Shown here: piece after piece, positions 18,401 to 25,904 of the stretch
Position numbering within the stretch: the first letter of the stretch is position 1
Layout of the letters: the number at the start of each line of letters is the position of its first letter
Origin: Lentimicrobiaceae bacterium
GTDB lineage: Bacteria; Bacteroidota; Bacteroidia; Bacteroidales; F082
DNA: 64,000 nt
Reading direction: 5' to 3'
Assembly (NCBI GenBank): GCA_015061315.1
Contig: SUWV01000002.1
Location: forward strand, 1 to 64,000
Program-made: the position numbers and the translations under genes
Notes under the pieces: generated by a model
The model's input: only the letters and a program-made list of their open reading frames with translations
Database searches by the model: none
What the model was told of the DNA's origin: nothing

Positions 18401-20539
18401 CATCTGTGAACTTCCCCAAAGATTGTCGACGTAGGTTGTGTCGGTAATATTTTCAGCGATGAGTGTAGCCGCTTCGTCGTTTAAGGTGTTCTTCCTATAA
18501 ATATTATATCCTAATATTTCTGCTTCTTGATTGTTTCCTCTTGTGTTATTGTTGAGAGTTCCGTGATCGCTAAGTTCTACGCTTTGGTTGATGAAATCGA
18601 AACTCCAGCATAAACTTACTTTATTGTCGTCTATCTCTTGCGCGAGGACTTCAGTAACAGGATTGAAACCACCTATTGTCGCAGCATTGATGTTGACGGA
18701 AAAACGTTCTGTAGCCGACACTGTAAGGTAATAGGAGCCTGCTGGAACCGTATACTTTTCAGTCATGTCGAAACTGCTTCTGCTGACGTTGGATTTCAAT
18801 ACGACATTGTCGATGAGTATTGCAGACGACTTTGTTTCTACATCAAAATGACGGAAGCCTATCACGACGTCTTGTCCTGCGTAGTCGGCGAGTGATACTG
18901 CTTGATGTGTCCAATCAACACTTATCGATGATTCCTTTCCTAAATGGAAGAAAGTGATGCCGTCTGTTGAGACAACTACTTCATAGTTTTCTTTTAGATT
19001 ATCAGGGTCGAGAGATCTCACGTCAAATTCAAGTACTGAGCTTTTGTCTATTGAATAAGAGCCTCTTGTTATGATATAATTATCTGGGTTTAATTTAGAG
19101 TTTATTCCAGGATTGTATGAAAATGAATAAAGACTAATGTCGGAACCGGCGTTGATGTTGCCGTCTGTAGTGATGCTCCAGTTGTATCTGTCACCGTCAG
19201 CATCTATTGTTCTCCAGTCTGCCAAAGAACCGTCGTTAAAGTTGTAAGAGAAGGTGTTGCCTTGTAAGACTGGTGTCTCCACTTCAGGAAATTCTGGCTC
19301 TGAAGGTTGGTCAGGATCGATAACAGCTCCGTAGTAGTTGTTAGTATCTGGACCTCCTTTGCCATTGAAATCGCTTGTGTATAAAGCAGCTTTGGCATTC
19401 TCTCCATTAACGCCTACCGATAAGGTCGTTGGCTCATCAAGAATAAGTTGATACACGGCATCTGGTCCGTCTTGTGCTTCACCAGGCAGATAATAGTTGT
19501 TGTAAAGCTTGTCGAAATCTGGTGTGTTGATATATGGATATGTTGTCACAATCTCGGCTTTTTCCCAAACGTCAGGGCTGACAGGAGAATATGTAGTAGC
19601 TTTGATTTCTATCTCATCGGTGGCATAGTTGTTTGTCACACGAAGCTTGCCGTTGATTTCTCCTACGACATTACTGTTGGTAAGTTTTATACTTACTGAT
19701 GCTGGATTGTCTTTTGTAACTTCAATAGGAGCTTGATAGTTTGATATTACAAATGATGGACTTAACGATTCTATTCCTAAGATGTAGGCTGTTGTTGAGT
19801 CTGTTGTGAAGTCTATTTTCATAGGACGAGTCCATGATGCGGCAGGACGATAGCCCATGTCGATAGGATTAGGTGTTATCACGATAGGTGATGCGACTTC
19901 GCCATAAACGACGTCTAAAACAACGTTGGCTCTGTATGTCATTCTTGTTCCTTGATCTGATGTTGTAGGTGGTACCTCAGCAATGCTTTCGCTTTTATCG
20001 TTTCCGTAGAAAAGCGTGTATGTCTGTGAAGTATTATCTTTTGTATAATACCACTTACTTTTAGAATTAAACATGCTTGTTTTCTTTGCCACAACGATTA
20101 CGAGGTTGTCGTCACCATTATAATAAAAAGGAATATCTAATGTTATCTTTTCCCATTCTGTATCACCTACAGTGATGTTTTTGCCACCATATACCTTTAT
20201 AAGGCTTTCTGCTGATGTCCAGTCGGTTGGCGTACGGAAAGATGCTTTTGACGTGACCGCCATATATATATTAAGTTCATCTAACAGAATTGTCTCTCCT
20301 GGCGATGACGTATGATAGGAGAGTGACTTGATGGTACATGCACCACCAATCTCAGTTCCTGTATAGATAGTCTCGTTCCACGAATAACAATGTTTCGTGA
20401 TAAAAGGCGTTGAGTTGTCGGTGTCAGTGCCTGTGCCTAATGTTACTTGAAAAGTGTTATCTCCATAATTATCTGCAAATAAATTAATATTGCAGAAAAG
20501 TAGAGTCATGATAAACATCAATTGTAATGTTCTTTTCAT
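15437..20539 (-). CDS. Very large T9SS-secreted adhesin with cleaved-adhesin domains
   Basis: This 1700-residue surface protein has a signal peptide (about 1-22). Two gingipain/haemagglutinin-type cleaved-adhesin (choice-of-anchor J) domains are seen at about 430-580 (YNFNDGSLADW ... IDNVVL) and 935-1105 (FYFDFENKSLNGW ... NIDNVEL). Between them are an FN3-like segment and a carboxypeptidase-regulatory-like fold (KTPEGAKVSFYNV, about 760-840). Two copies of a roughly 155-residue domain starting W-x-x-YDNG-K (about 1113-1270 and 1373-1526) follow; a third copy is nested in the subtilisin-like protease at 44761-47916. The last 75 residues are a T9SS type A sorting domain (MYPNPVKDEL ... IYDIYGR ... 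NIVKRLIKN) with repeat cassette C. The role is probably binding host protein or haem-containing ligands, as for HagA/Kgp adhesins. The gene starts 18 bp after queD and is probably co-transcribed with it. Confidence 0.88.
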   Translation of the reverse strand: MKRTLQLMFIMTLLFCNINLFADNYGDNTFQVTLGTGTDTDNSTPFITKHCYSWNETIYTGTEIGGACTIKSLSYHTSSPGETILLDELNIYMAVTSKASFRTPTDWTSAESLIKVYGGKNITVGDTEWEKITLDIPFYYNGDDNLVIVVAKKTSMFNSKSKWYYTKDNTSQTYTLFYGNDKSESIAEVPPTTSDQGTRMTYRANVVLDVVYGEVASPIVITPNPIDMGYRPAASWTRPMKIDFTTDSTTAYILGIESLSPSFVISNYQAPIEVTKDNPASVSIKLTNSNVVGEINGKLRVTNNYATDEIEIKATTYSPVSPDVWEKAEIVTTYPYINTPDFDKLYNNYYLPGEAQDGPDAVYQLILDEPTTLSVGVNGENAKAALYTSDFNGKGGPDTNNYYGAVIDPDQPSEPEFPEVETPVLQGNTFSYNFNDGSLADWRTIDADGDRYNWSITTDGNINAGSDISLYSFSYNPGINSKLNPDNYIITRGSYSIDKSSVLEFDVRSLDPDNLKENYEVVVSTDGITFFHLGKESSISVDWTHQAVSLADYAGQDVVIGFRHFDVETKSSAILIDNVVLKSNVSRSSFDMTEKYTVPAGSYYLTVSATERFSVNINAATIGGFNPVTEVLAQEIDDNKVSLCWSFDFINQSVELSDHGTLNNNTRGNNQEAEILGYNIYRKNTLNDEAATLIAENITDTTYVDNLWGSSQMGLYQWGVSVIYDNGNGSTYETAAAYSNIIGKDMFTAFDVQLSTDNGKTPEGAKVSFYNVYEPSFKYEATADAEGRCHWDSFRKGTYKYSISLEGFKQVALNETLEIWEEETFEYTLNEIFVLGDIFVSSTGWAMWNDDAASYKVKLDNELIAEVSKPYYQFDVNKLVAGQQYTTTIIGSKEQSYTWTYDSCDDLVQASDFEIEVEHKDINVYWTLPVQDYEKVPTKFYFDFENKSLNGWLSIDADGDGYSWSNSKVYSQTESGYQSWHSAMSHSCMETTPLTPDNYLATTKKYLITETSKLHFYVSAENKNYSQEHYGIAISTKSNYKVADFKTIYEETLIKEDNPSSSHGVWYERTIDLSEYAGQEVYIAFRHFNCTDQFWINIDNVELTTSDTRKHEGEWFTYDNGKNYDALGLQGGASFYWGMMIPAEKVKQYAGQYITKVSILDKTAHDGRFLIYFGGDKAPGMLVHTQDYSCTGKNDYVEFQLTSAVELTGEQNVWLVFNNYNGEKVASNCVVPSEPNGRWFSNNGVDWVDILNYSGYNVTWQIGAYIENMPIPNSTEMEVLGAMLYRDGQLLTETPITEDSYFEVLPEYGEYEYSLRVVYGGEKDSYYAMSCPQTISLNHEIKCDAPKDLYGQSTINPDGKIGTLLEWPYTLHGSEWIYYDNGKSETGLGLAGAPIYWGIMFPAEDLEFYNGTLVTKVAVFDYEYHNGNIMIYYGGDEAPELLIHSQPYSCTGKKEFVEFELTSPMPVDASTNLWIVFNALNGNYPAPICEDQGNKNGRWMSTDGENWADIGTVPDLAGTFMVRAFVTSEFGRTATAIGDERNEYSTFAHYNLYRGTSKNNMELIAQPTIGYYFDEVEKGTYYYRVTATYLEDDIECESEPANSYSEPENDFIKVEVTSVMENNAADIAMYPNPVKDELILATEAKIEEIAIYDIYGRAVRQQVNMTTGQQVIDVADLETGIYFINIKTNNGNIVKRLIKN
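15528..15565. repeat. Cassette C (R6 octamers) inside the adhesin sorting domain
   Basis: Four 8-nt units ACTTGTTG/ACCTGTTG/TCATGTTG/ACTTGTTG encode RQQVNMTTGQQV just after IYDIYGR. The same octamer family is intergenic at 40267-40295 and 56462-56502. Confidence 0.75.
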
Positions 20540-20557
20540 AATGTCTTATTTTTAATA

Positions 20558-20995
20558 TTATTCTTCTTCTATTAATTCAGCGTATGAGCCTTCTGTCTCT
20601 TTTAAAAATATCTTGACTAATGATACGTTTTCCGGAAGTCGTTTCTTAATTTTTTTTGAGAAATCGAGAAGCATCAGTTCCGTCGTAGGTTGGTAAGGAA
20701 GTACTATGATTCTTTCGTAATGGCGTTTCACTTCTTCTATGAAGTCTTTTGGCATTTGGTCGTTGATGATAAAAGCATGATCATAGTGATCTACAATCTC
20801 TTCATTGACGATTTTTTTCAGGTCGCCGAAGTCCATCACCATGCCGTTTTTAGGACTTGATGGATCTATAATCGGCATGCCTTTTATGGTGACACGCATC
20901 TCGTAGGAATGTCCATGTATGTTACGACATCTGCCATCGTAACCCATAAGAGCATGAGCTGCCTCAAAGTGAAATATTTTCGTCAAATGAATCAT
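20558..20995 (-). CDS. queD: 6-carboxytetrahydropterin synthase QueD / PTPS family
   Basis: This 145-residue protein (start chosen at MIHLTKIFHF; a longer frame reaching 21040 would run past the promoter) belongs to the 6-pyruvoyl-tetrahydropterin synthase family. QueD makes 6-carboxy-tetrahydropterin from dihydroneopterin triphosphate in queuosine synthesis. Visible are the zinc-binding histidines in FEAAHALMG and NIHGHSYEM, the catalytic Cys in GRCRNIHGH, the Asp-His pair in YDHAFIIND and the C-terminal Glu in LKETEGSYAE. No other queuosine genes are in the window. The -7 box ends 7 bp before the start, suggesting a very short leader, and the downstream adhesin gene follows after 18 bp. Confidence 0.9.
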   Translation of the reverse strand: MIHLTKIFHFEAAHALMGYDGRCRNIHGHSYEMRVTIKGMPIIDPSSPKNGMVMDFGDLKKIVNEEIVDHYDHAFIINDQMPKDFIEEVKRHYERIIVLPYQPTTELMLLDFSKKIKKRLPENVSLVKIFLKETEGSYAELIEEE

Positions 20996-21002
20996 AACTT
21001 TG

Positions 21003-21010
21003 CAAAGATA
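21003..21010 (-). promoter_or_regulatory. -7 box of queD
   Basis: The complement reads TATCTTTG. An identical box lies at 21022-21029. The nearer one ends 7 bp before the ATG at 20995, supporting the short start. Confidence 0.55.
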
Positions 21011-21084
21011 TAAATAGTCCGCAAAGATAATAAAAGACACTGAACTTTGAACGCTAACTATTGAACTTTTTTATAATTAATACT

Positions 21085-21151
21085 CCATACCAAGTAGCCT
21101 GAAAGGCTTATACATATACAACGTATGGCACCGCCGTACGTGGCAAGGACG
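21085..21151. repeat. R10 repeat, inverted third copy
   Basis: ATACCAAGTAGCCTGAAAGG, TTATACATATACAACGTATGG and a trailing TGGCAAGGACG are the reverse complement, with changes, of the units at 15296-15409. Confidence 0.75.
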
Positions 21152-21171
21152 TAAGTGGCAACGTCATATTA

Positions 21172-21735
21172 CTATAGTATGCCTACGAATCCCACTGCCA
21201 ATATCACAAAGGCGAAGATGAGGTTCAACAAGCTGTTGAAGGTAAGTTTCATTTTGGAAAATGGCACTATCATTTCGATGAGCGACCATACAAATGATAC
21301 ACCTATTAATATATAAGGTGTGATGTTTTGGAATGGTTCATAGAACTCTGTCATGAGACCAGCAATGAATGTATTGACGCCGAGTGCTATAGAAAGCAAT
21401 ATTATTTGTTTCTTATTTTGGACGAAATATAGGTTCTCTCCTTTTTTTATTTTAAGGGTGTTTATCAACATTCTGTAATAGATGGAGAAACATAATGCTA
21501 ACACAACCCATTTTGAAAGTTTTGTTAGTAGGTGCATAAATGTTCCGCCAAGCAATCCTCCGAGATAGTACATCAATCCTTGACCTAAAGCAAGAATAAG
21601 AGCATATATCAAGTTACGACCCCAACTTTGTTCATTGTTAATTGTTAATTGTTCATTATTAATTGAACCGAATGCCGTTGATGCTGTCGCTACGGGGAAT
21701 GTAAGTGCTATTATAAATAGTATGTTGATTAGCAT
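21172..21735 (-). CDS. Divergent MntP-like (DUF204) membrane protein with a repeat-derived insertion
   Basis: This 187-residue protein has about six membrane segments arranged like the manganese efflux pump MntP: the order and spacing of ALGQGLMYYLGGLLG, WVVLALCFSIYYRMLI and LLSIALGVNTFIAGL parallel the MntP repeats. The key acidic positions of MntP appear lost: the first-helix MDAFA-type motif reads FPVATAST, and the SIDALAVG-type motif reads GVNTFIAG, with Asn for Asp. The first cytoplasmic loop contains INNEQLTINNEQ, encoded by tandem AATTGTT heptamers of the type found in spacers (R7), so it looks like an in-frame repeat insertion. It lies downstream of tnaA, separated by R1 repeats. Manganese transport should not be assumed, and the fold assignment itself is moderately sure. 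Confidence 0.55.
   Translation of the reverse strand: MLINILFIIALTFPVATASTAFGSINNEQLTINNEQSWGRNLIYALILALGQGLMYYLGGLLGGTFMHLLTKLSKWVVLALCFSIYYRMLINTLKIKKGENLYFVQNKKQIILLSIALGVNTFIAGLMTEFYEPFQNITPYILIGVSFVWSLIEMIVPFSKMKLTFNSLLNLIFAFVILAVGFVGIL
21631..21667. repeat. R7 repeats inside the MntP-like coding region
   Basis: Tandem TTGTTAA heptamers (TTCATTGTTAATTGTTAATTG and a variant following) encode the polar loop INNEQLTINNEQ. The same heptamer forms the inverted repeat at 59417-59482. Confidence 0.8.
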
Positions 21736-21737
21736 TT

Positions 21738-21813
21738 TTAAATCTGAGAAATTGAAAAATTGAGAACCTGAGAATTTATTTCAGATTCTCAGATTCTCAT
21801 ATTTTCAGATTTG
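21738..21813. repeat. R1 palindrome between tnaA and the MntP-like gene
   Basis: Tandem TCTGAGAAATTGAAAAAT units run into TCAGATTCTCAGATTCTC, forming a large imperfect hairpin in the tnaA 3' region. It may act as terminator or mRNA stabiliser. Confidence 0.7.
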
Positions 21814-21814
21814 A

Positions 21815-23191
21815 TTATTTAATAGGTTCCAAATGAACTGTGAAGTGACGCATGAGTTCTGTTTCCCATGTGATACGAACACCGTGTTTAATTTCTTCGC
21901 GGCGGTCGTAAACGTTCTTCAAAGCTGCTGCGATAACATCCATGTGGTTGTTAGTATAAACGCGGCGAGCGATGCAGAGACGGAGGAGATCCAATCCGCC
22001 GAAACGGTTTTCGCGTGTGACAGGGTCACGGTCAGCGAGGATGTAACCGATTTCGCAGCCACGGATACCAGCTTCTAAGTAAAGCTCGATAGCGAGTGTC
22101 TGTGCTGGGAACTCTTCTTTAGGAACGTTGGTGAGAACGCGGTCAGCATCGACGAAGATAGCGTGGCCACCGACAGGACGTTGGTAAGGGATGCCGTATT
22201 CGTCTAACTTAGCTGCAAGATATTGAACTTGTTTGATACGTGTTTCGATGTTGTCTAATTCTGTGTTTTCGTCGAGACCTACTGCGAGAGCGTCCATGTC
22301 ACGACCGTTCATACCGCCGTATGTGAGGAAGCCTTCGAATGGGATGCAGAAACGTTTTGCACCTTCGTACCAATCTTCGTGACGTGTAGCGATGAAACCA
22401 CCCATATTCACGATACCGTCTTTCTTAGCTGACATTGTCATACCGTCGGCATATTGATACATTTCCTTAACGATTTCTTTGATAGTCTTATCGGCATAAC
22501 CAGCTTCGCGTGTCTTGATGAAGTAAGCGTTTTCAACGAAACGAGCTGAGTCGAAGATGACGCGTTTGTTATATTTGTCGGCAACAGCGCGAACTTCGCG
22601 GAGGTTCTGCATTGATACAGGTTGGCCGCCAGCTGTGTTGTTTGTAACAGTAACTATTACGAAAGGAACTTTCTCAGCGTTTTCAGCGAGTACTTTTTCA
22701 AGTTTCTTAGGGTCGACATTACCTTTGAAAGGAACTTCAAGTTGAGTGTCTTTTGCTTCGTCTATTGTGCAGTCGACTGCGAAAGCTTTACGGCTCTCGA
22801 TGTGACCTTTTGTTGTGTCGAAATGTGAGTTACCTGGAACGATGTCACCGTTTTTCACTAAGTGGCTGAAGAGAACGTTTTCAGCAGCACGTCCTTGGTG
22901 TGTTGGGATAACATATTCAAAGCCTGTGAGGCGTGTGATGACTTCTTTAAGACGGAAGAATGAAGATGAACCGGCGTAGCTTTCGTCGCCCATCATCATA
23001 GCAGCCCATTGACGGTCGCTCATAGCGCCAGTACCTGAGTCTGTCAAGCAGTCGATATATACTTGATCTGCTTTGAGGTTAAACAAATTGTAATGAGCTT
23101 CTTTCATCCATTGTTCGCGTTCTGCGCGAGTGCTTTTCTTGATGGGTTCAACCATCTTAATTTTCCAAGATTCTGCAAATGGTAATTCCAT
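21815..23191 (-). CDS. tnaA: Tryptophanase (tryptophan indole-lyase)
   Basis: This 458-residue PLP enzyme splits L-tryptophan into indole, pyruvate and ammonia. The family signature LTDSGTGAMSDRQWAAMMMGD and THQGRAAEN are present, and the PLP lysine is Lys257 in MSAKKDGI. I prefer tryptophanase to the sister enzyme tyrosine phenol-lyase because the C-terminus reads MRHFTVHL, with the His found in TnaA where TPL has Phe, and because IRGCEIG matches the TnaA form and lacks the Arg that TPL uses to hold the phenol ring. It has a predicted promoter 212 bp upstream, leaving a long leader with a short ORF and R1 repeats. The MntP-like gene follows. Indole production suits a gut or oral Bacteroidales. 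Confidence 0.95.
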   Translation of the reverse strand: MELPFAESWKIKMVEPIKKSTRAEREQWMKEAHYNLFNLKADQVYIDCLTDSGTGAMSDRQWAAMMMGDESYAGSSSFFRLKEVITRLTGFEYVIPTHQGRAAENVLFSHLVKNGDIVPGNSHFDTTKGHIESRKAFAVDCTIDEAKDTQLEVPFKGNVDPKKLEKVLAENAEKVPFVIVTVTNNTAGGQPVSMQNLREVRAVADKYNKRVIFDSARFVENAYFIKTREAGYADKTIKEIVKEMYQYADGMTMSAKKDGIVNMGGFIATRHEDWYEGAKRFCIPFEGFLTYGGMNGRDMDALAVGLDENTELDNIETRIKQVQYLAAKLDEYGIPYQRPVGGHAIFVDADRVLTNVPKEEFPAQTLAIELYLEAGIRGCEIGYILADRDPVTRENRFGGLDLLRLCIARRVYTNNHMDVIAAALKNVYDRREEIKHGVRITWETELMRHFTVHLEPIK

Positions 23192-23257
23192 GATTCTATT
23201 TTTTTATTTATGTTAATAATTAATAACTGATTATTCGTTGGTTCGATGTCAATACTT

Positions 23258-23330
23258 AAAATCTGAAAAACATAAATCAAAATACTCTCAGATTTTAAGA
23301 TTTTATTTTTTCAGATTCTTCAAAATCTGT
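23258..23330. repeat. R1 repeats in the tnaA leader
   Basis: AATCTGAAAAAC and CTCAGATTTTAAG ... TCAGATTCTTCAAAATCTG units can fold into alternative hairpins inside the predicted 5' leader of tnaA. Confidence 0.6.
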
Positions 23331-23382
23331 CTCTTTCTTTAAGATTCAAGAATGTATATTTTTCATTTGGTTGGAAAGTCAT
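23320..23382 (-). CDS. Possible 20-residue leader peptide upstream of tnaA
   Basis: A short ORF starts 21 bp after the predicted tnaA -7 box and would encode MTFQPNEKYTFLNLKERDRF before a TGA stop that falls within the R1 repeats. It contains no Trp codon, so it is not a TnaC-type sensor in the E. coli sense. It could be a different kind of leader peptide or simply chance, and coding evidence is weak. Confidence 0.2.
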   Translation of the reverse strand: MTFQPNEKYTFLNLKERDRF

Positions 23383-23402
23383 GACATCTTAATTTGAGAC
23401 TC

Positions 23403-23432
23403 CAAAAATATAAAACTTTTTTGAAAAATCAA
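23403..23432 (-). promoter_or_regulatory. Promoter of tnaA
   Basis: On the minus strand, TTG (complement of 23430-23432), 19 bp, then TATTTTTG (complement of 23403-23410) gives the full Bacteroidetes consensus. It predicts a leader of roughly 205-210 nt before the tnaA ATG at 23191. Confidence 0.65.
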
Positions 23433-23551
23433 AGAAAAATATTAGTACTTTTTAATAGGTGAAAGAAGTGAAAGTCGTTGATGTTTTTACGATGTACGTT
23501 TAAGTTTAAACAAAATTTATCCTTATTAAGTTAAATGATTGATAGTTTTAT

Positions 23552-23559
23552 TAACTTTG
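23552..23559 (+). promoter_or_regulatory. -7 box of the YitT gene
   Basis: TAACTTTG matches TAnnTTTG and lies 27 bp before the start at 23587. Confidence 0.55.
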
Positions 23560-23586
23560 CAATTCATATAAAATAAACATATAATT

Positions 23587-24453
23587 ATGAAAAATAACAT
23601 CAATATTTGGTATGAAGTAAGAAGCCACATTATTATTACGTTGGCTATCATTGTCTCTGCTATTGGCTGGACTGGTTTTCTTATCCCTAATCAGATGCTT
23701 GGTGGTGGCATCACCGGTCTTTCCACTATTATTTATTGGCTGACAGGTATCCCTACAGGTATTATGATATTTGTCTTGAACGCTATTCTTATTTTGATAG
23801 CTTTTAGGTCGTTGGGAAAAAGGTTCGCTATTAGTACTATCTATTCTGTGATAATGACGTCAATAACATTTTATCTTTTTCAAGAGTATGTTTTTCTCGG
23901 ACCTATCATAGAGGATCGTTTCCTTGCCGCTGTTCTTGGTGCTGGACTTAACGGCGTTGCCTGCGGCATTATCTTCCTCGAAGGCAGCAGTACCGGTGGC
24001 ACCGATGTCATCATAGTGATGATAAATAAATATCGTAATGTGACATTAGGTCGCCTTTCATTATTTATTAATGTCGCCATTATTTCATGTTCATATCTTG
24101 TATTTAGAGATTTAGAACTTTTGATTTACAGTTATGTCGGTCTTATGGTGACAAGCTATACCATGGATTTGACGATGAACGGCAGCAAGCAATCGGTGCA
24201 GATGTTTATCTTCTCGTCGAAGCCACACGAGATAGCCGACAGAGTAGGAGAGGAGGTGCATCGTGGAGTGACAATGATAAAAGGTACGGGATGGTATTCT
24301 AAAGTAGAGTCTGATATTGTGATGGTCGTCGTTCGTAAGACAGAATCACAACGTGTTATACGAATAGTGAAACAACTCGACCCTGCCGCTTTCGTCTCTG
24401 TAAATACTGTGATGGGAGTTTATGGTAAAGGCTTCGAGATGATGAAGAAATGA
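23587..24453 (+). CDS. YitT family membrane protein (DUF161/DUF2179)
   Basis: This 288-residue protein has five to six hydrophobic segments in the first 210 residues (for example IIITLAIIVSAIGWTGFLIP and GIMIFVLNAILILIAF), including the repeated glycine-rich motif NQMLGGGITGLSTII and the related EGSSTGGTDVIIV that mark the YitT family. The last 60 residues form the soluble DUF2179 domain (RGVTMIKGTGWYSK ... VVVRKTESQRVI ... DPAAFVSV). Family members are inner-membrane proteins of uncertain function, sometimes linked to export or nutrient uptake. It is monocistronic and converges on the gene at 24557 across a shared terminator. Confidence 0.88.
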   Translation: MKNNINIWYEVRSHIIITLAIIVSAIGWTGFLIPNQMLGGGITGLSTIIYWLTGIPTGIMIFVLNAILILIAFRSLGKRFAISTIYSVIMTSITFYLFQEYVFLGPIIEDRFLAAVLGAGLNGVACGIIFLEGSSTGGTDVIIVMINKYRNVTLGRLSLFINVAIISCSYLVFRDLELLIYSYVGLMVTSYTMDLTMNGSKQSVQMFIFSSKPHEIADRVGEEVHRGVTMIKGTGWYSKVESDIVMVVVRKTESQRVIRIVKQLDPAAFVSVNTVMGVYGKGFEMMKK

Positions 24454-24458
24454 TATGT

Positions 24459-24495
24459 GGAATTAAGAATTGAGAATTAAGAATTGAGAATTGTG
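24459..24495. repeat. R5 heptamer repeats, inverted orientation
   Basis: Tandem GAATTAAGAATTGAGAATT units follow the YitT stop, the mirror of the AATTCTT repeats at the ends of the T9SS cargo genes. Confidence 0.7.
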
Positions 24496-24501
24496 ATTAA
24501 T

Positions 24502-24540
24502 AAAAGAAGGCGAGTTTGATTAGACTCGCCTTTTCTTTTT
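24502..24540. terminator. Bidirectional terminator between convergent genes
   Basis: AAGGCGAGT (24507-24515) pairs with ACTCGCCTT (24524-24532), with an A-rich left flank and T-rich right flank. It serves yitT on the plus strand and the gene at 24557 on the minus strand. Confidence 0.85.
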
Positions 24541-24556
24541 GTCATTTATTAATTTG

Positions 24557-25849
24557 TTATTTACTGATTAATCTCAGTTTGTTTTGTTTTACGATATGGA
24601 CTTTTCCTGCCTCGTTTTCTGATTTGAAATTACGAGATGTTATTGTCTTTGACGCTGATTTGCTTGGCATATCTGCTGGCGTTGTGAAACGGACTTCTGT
24701 AACAGGACCCCATTCGCCGTTGGCGTTCTTTGCTGCTGCAATAACCACGCAATCAAGATTAGGATCGATTTGATAGTCTGTTGTCAATTCTTCATAGAAG
24801 AACCATCCCATTGTTGGCATCGGAGGATCTGTACAAAGCTCTTCCTTGATAGCTTCTGCTTCTGCATCGTAGTTGGATGCTAAATATACTCCGAATCTGT
24901 AGGCGCTTGTCTGGTCGTTAGGAGTGTAGGTGATGAATTGTGATGGAAGCATTACAGTATTTCCTTCTTCGTCCCACCATTCTCCTAATGTATATTTACC
25001 TATTGTGATTGCGACTTCGGCGGTTCCTTCGCCACCAAGTGATTTTGTTGTCAATTCAAATACTGTGTGAGGAGCCATGACGCCTTCTGCATCCCAAGCT
25101 TGGATAAAGACTTCGTATACTGTGCCAGGTGCCATGTTTGTCCATGTGTATGTGGTCTCTTCTGTGTATTGCAATCCCCAACTTTCTATAAGTTGTCCGA
25201 TATTGGAATATCCGAACATTGGAGCAAACATCTCATATTGTGACTGGAGCTGACCTTTTTCACCTGTGACTACGCTATATTTTGAAACGTCTTCGTTAGG
25301 AGTGAACTTGACAGTGAAATCATAATGGTTTGCTTCAACGAGTTCTGCTTTTACTTCTGGAACGCCTACCAATGTTTCATCAGGTGTGGTGAACGCAACT
25401 TTTTTAACGTCGCACAAAATACCGTATTGGTCGATACCTACAGTAGCTATGGTATATTCTGTGCTTGATAAAAGTTCAATTCCCGACAACTGTGCTGATT
25501 CAAAGTCTTGATAATATGCGTTGTCTGAGTCGTTGTCGATATATTGAGCTAATGAGTAATCAGACATCGATGCTATTTTCACCGTAGGCTCAATAGCGAT
25601 TTTAAAAGCTGCACATGAAGCAGTGCGTGTCACCTTCAATATAACTTTTTCCAAGTCATATTCTAAAATTTCTAAATTGGCAGCGACTTCGCCCTGAACA
25701 TTAGCGAATGTCAAACTGTCGACATTGTCGATGATATGTCCGCTCGTTGTATTGTTGTGATGTATTAAGAGTCTGTTTGGTGTAGTATTTTGAGCATACA
25801 CGCCGAAGTTTAATAATAATGCTGCTACGAATAATAATATCTTTTTCAT
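24557..25849 (-). CDS. Secreted protein with FN3-like domains, unknown function
   Basis: This 430-residue protein has a signal peptide (about 1-20, ending VYAQ). The start of the mature part (LLIHHNNTTSGHIIDNVDSLTF) has the same H-x-N ... I-x-x-I/V-x-SLTF pattern as the small T9SS protein encoded just upstream (25905-26408). Two to three FN3-like beta regions follow, with STEYTIATVGID and PGTVYEVFIQAWDAEG as typical FN3 strand endings. The C-terminus (VKQNKLRLISK) is not a recognisable T9SS sorting domain, so the protein may stay periplasmic or use another route. It follows the small T9SS gene after 55 bp and may be in the same transcript. I do not recognise the family. Confidence 0.6.
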   Translation of the reverse strand: MKKILLFVAALLLNFGVYAQNTTPNRLLIHHNNTTSGHIIDNVDSLTFANVQGEVAANLEILEYDLEKVILKVTRTASCAAFKIAIEPTVKIASMSDYSLAQYIDNDSDNAYYQDFESAQLSGIELLSSTEYTIATVGIDQYGILCDVKKVAFTTPDETLVGVPEVKAELVEANHYDFTVKFTPNEDVSKYSVVTGEKGQLQSQYEMFAPMFGYSNIGQLIESWGLQYTEETTYTWTNMAPGTVYEVFIQAWDAEGVMAPHTVFELTTKSLGGEGTAEVAITIGKYTLGEWWDEEGNTVMLPSQFITYTPNDQTSAYRFGVYLASNYDAEAEAIKEELCTDPPMPTMGWFFYEELTTDYQIDPNLDCVVIAAAKNANGEWGPVTEVRFTTPADMPSKSASKTITSRNFKSENEAGKVHIVKQNKLRLISK

Positions 25850-25904
25850 TTTTATGAGTTTTTATTGTTAATATTTATTATGATTTGTTAAATAATTATA
25901 ACGA

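Noticed and set aside
15437-20539. Adhesin considered as a gingipain protease
   Set aside because: It has the adhesin-type domains but no cysteine protease catalytic domain of the C25 family was seen.
21815-23191. Tyrosine phenol-lyase as an alternative to tryptophanase
   Set aside because: The C-terminal MRHFTVHL and the IRGCEIG segment match tryptophanase; the TPL-specific Arg and Phe are absent.
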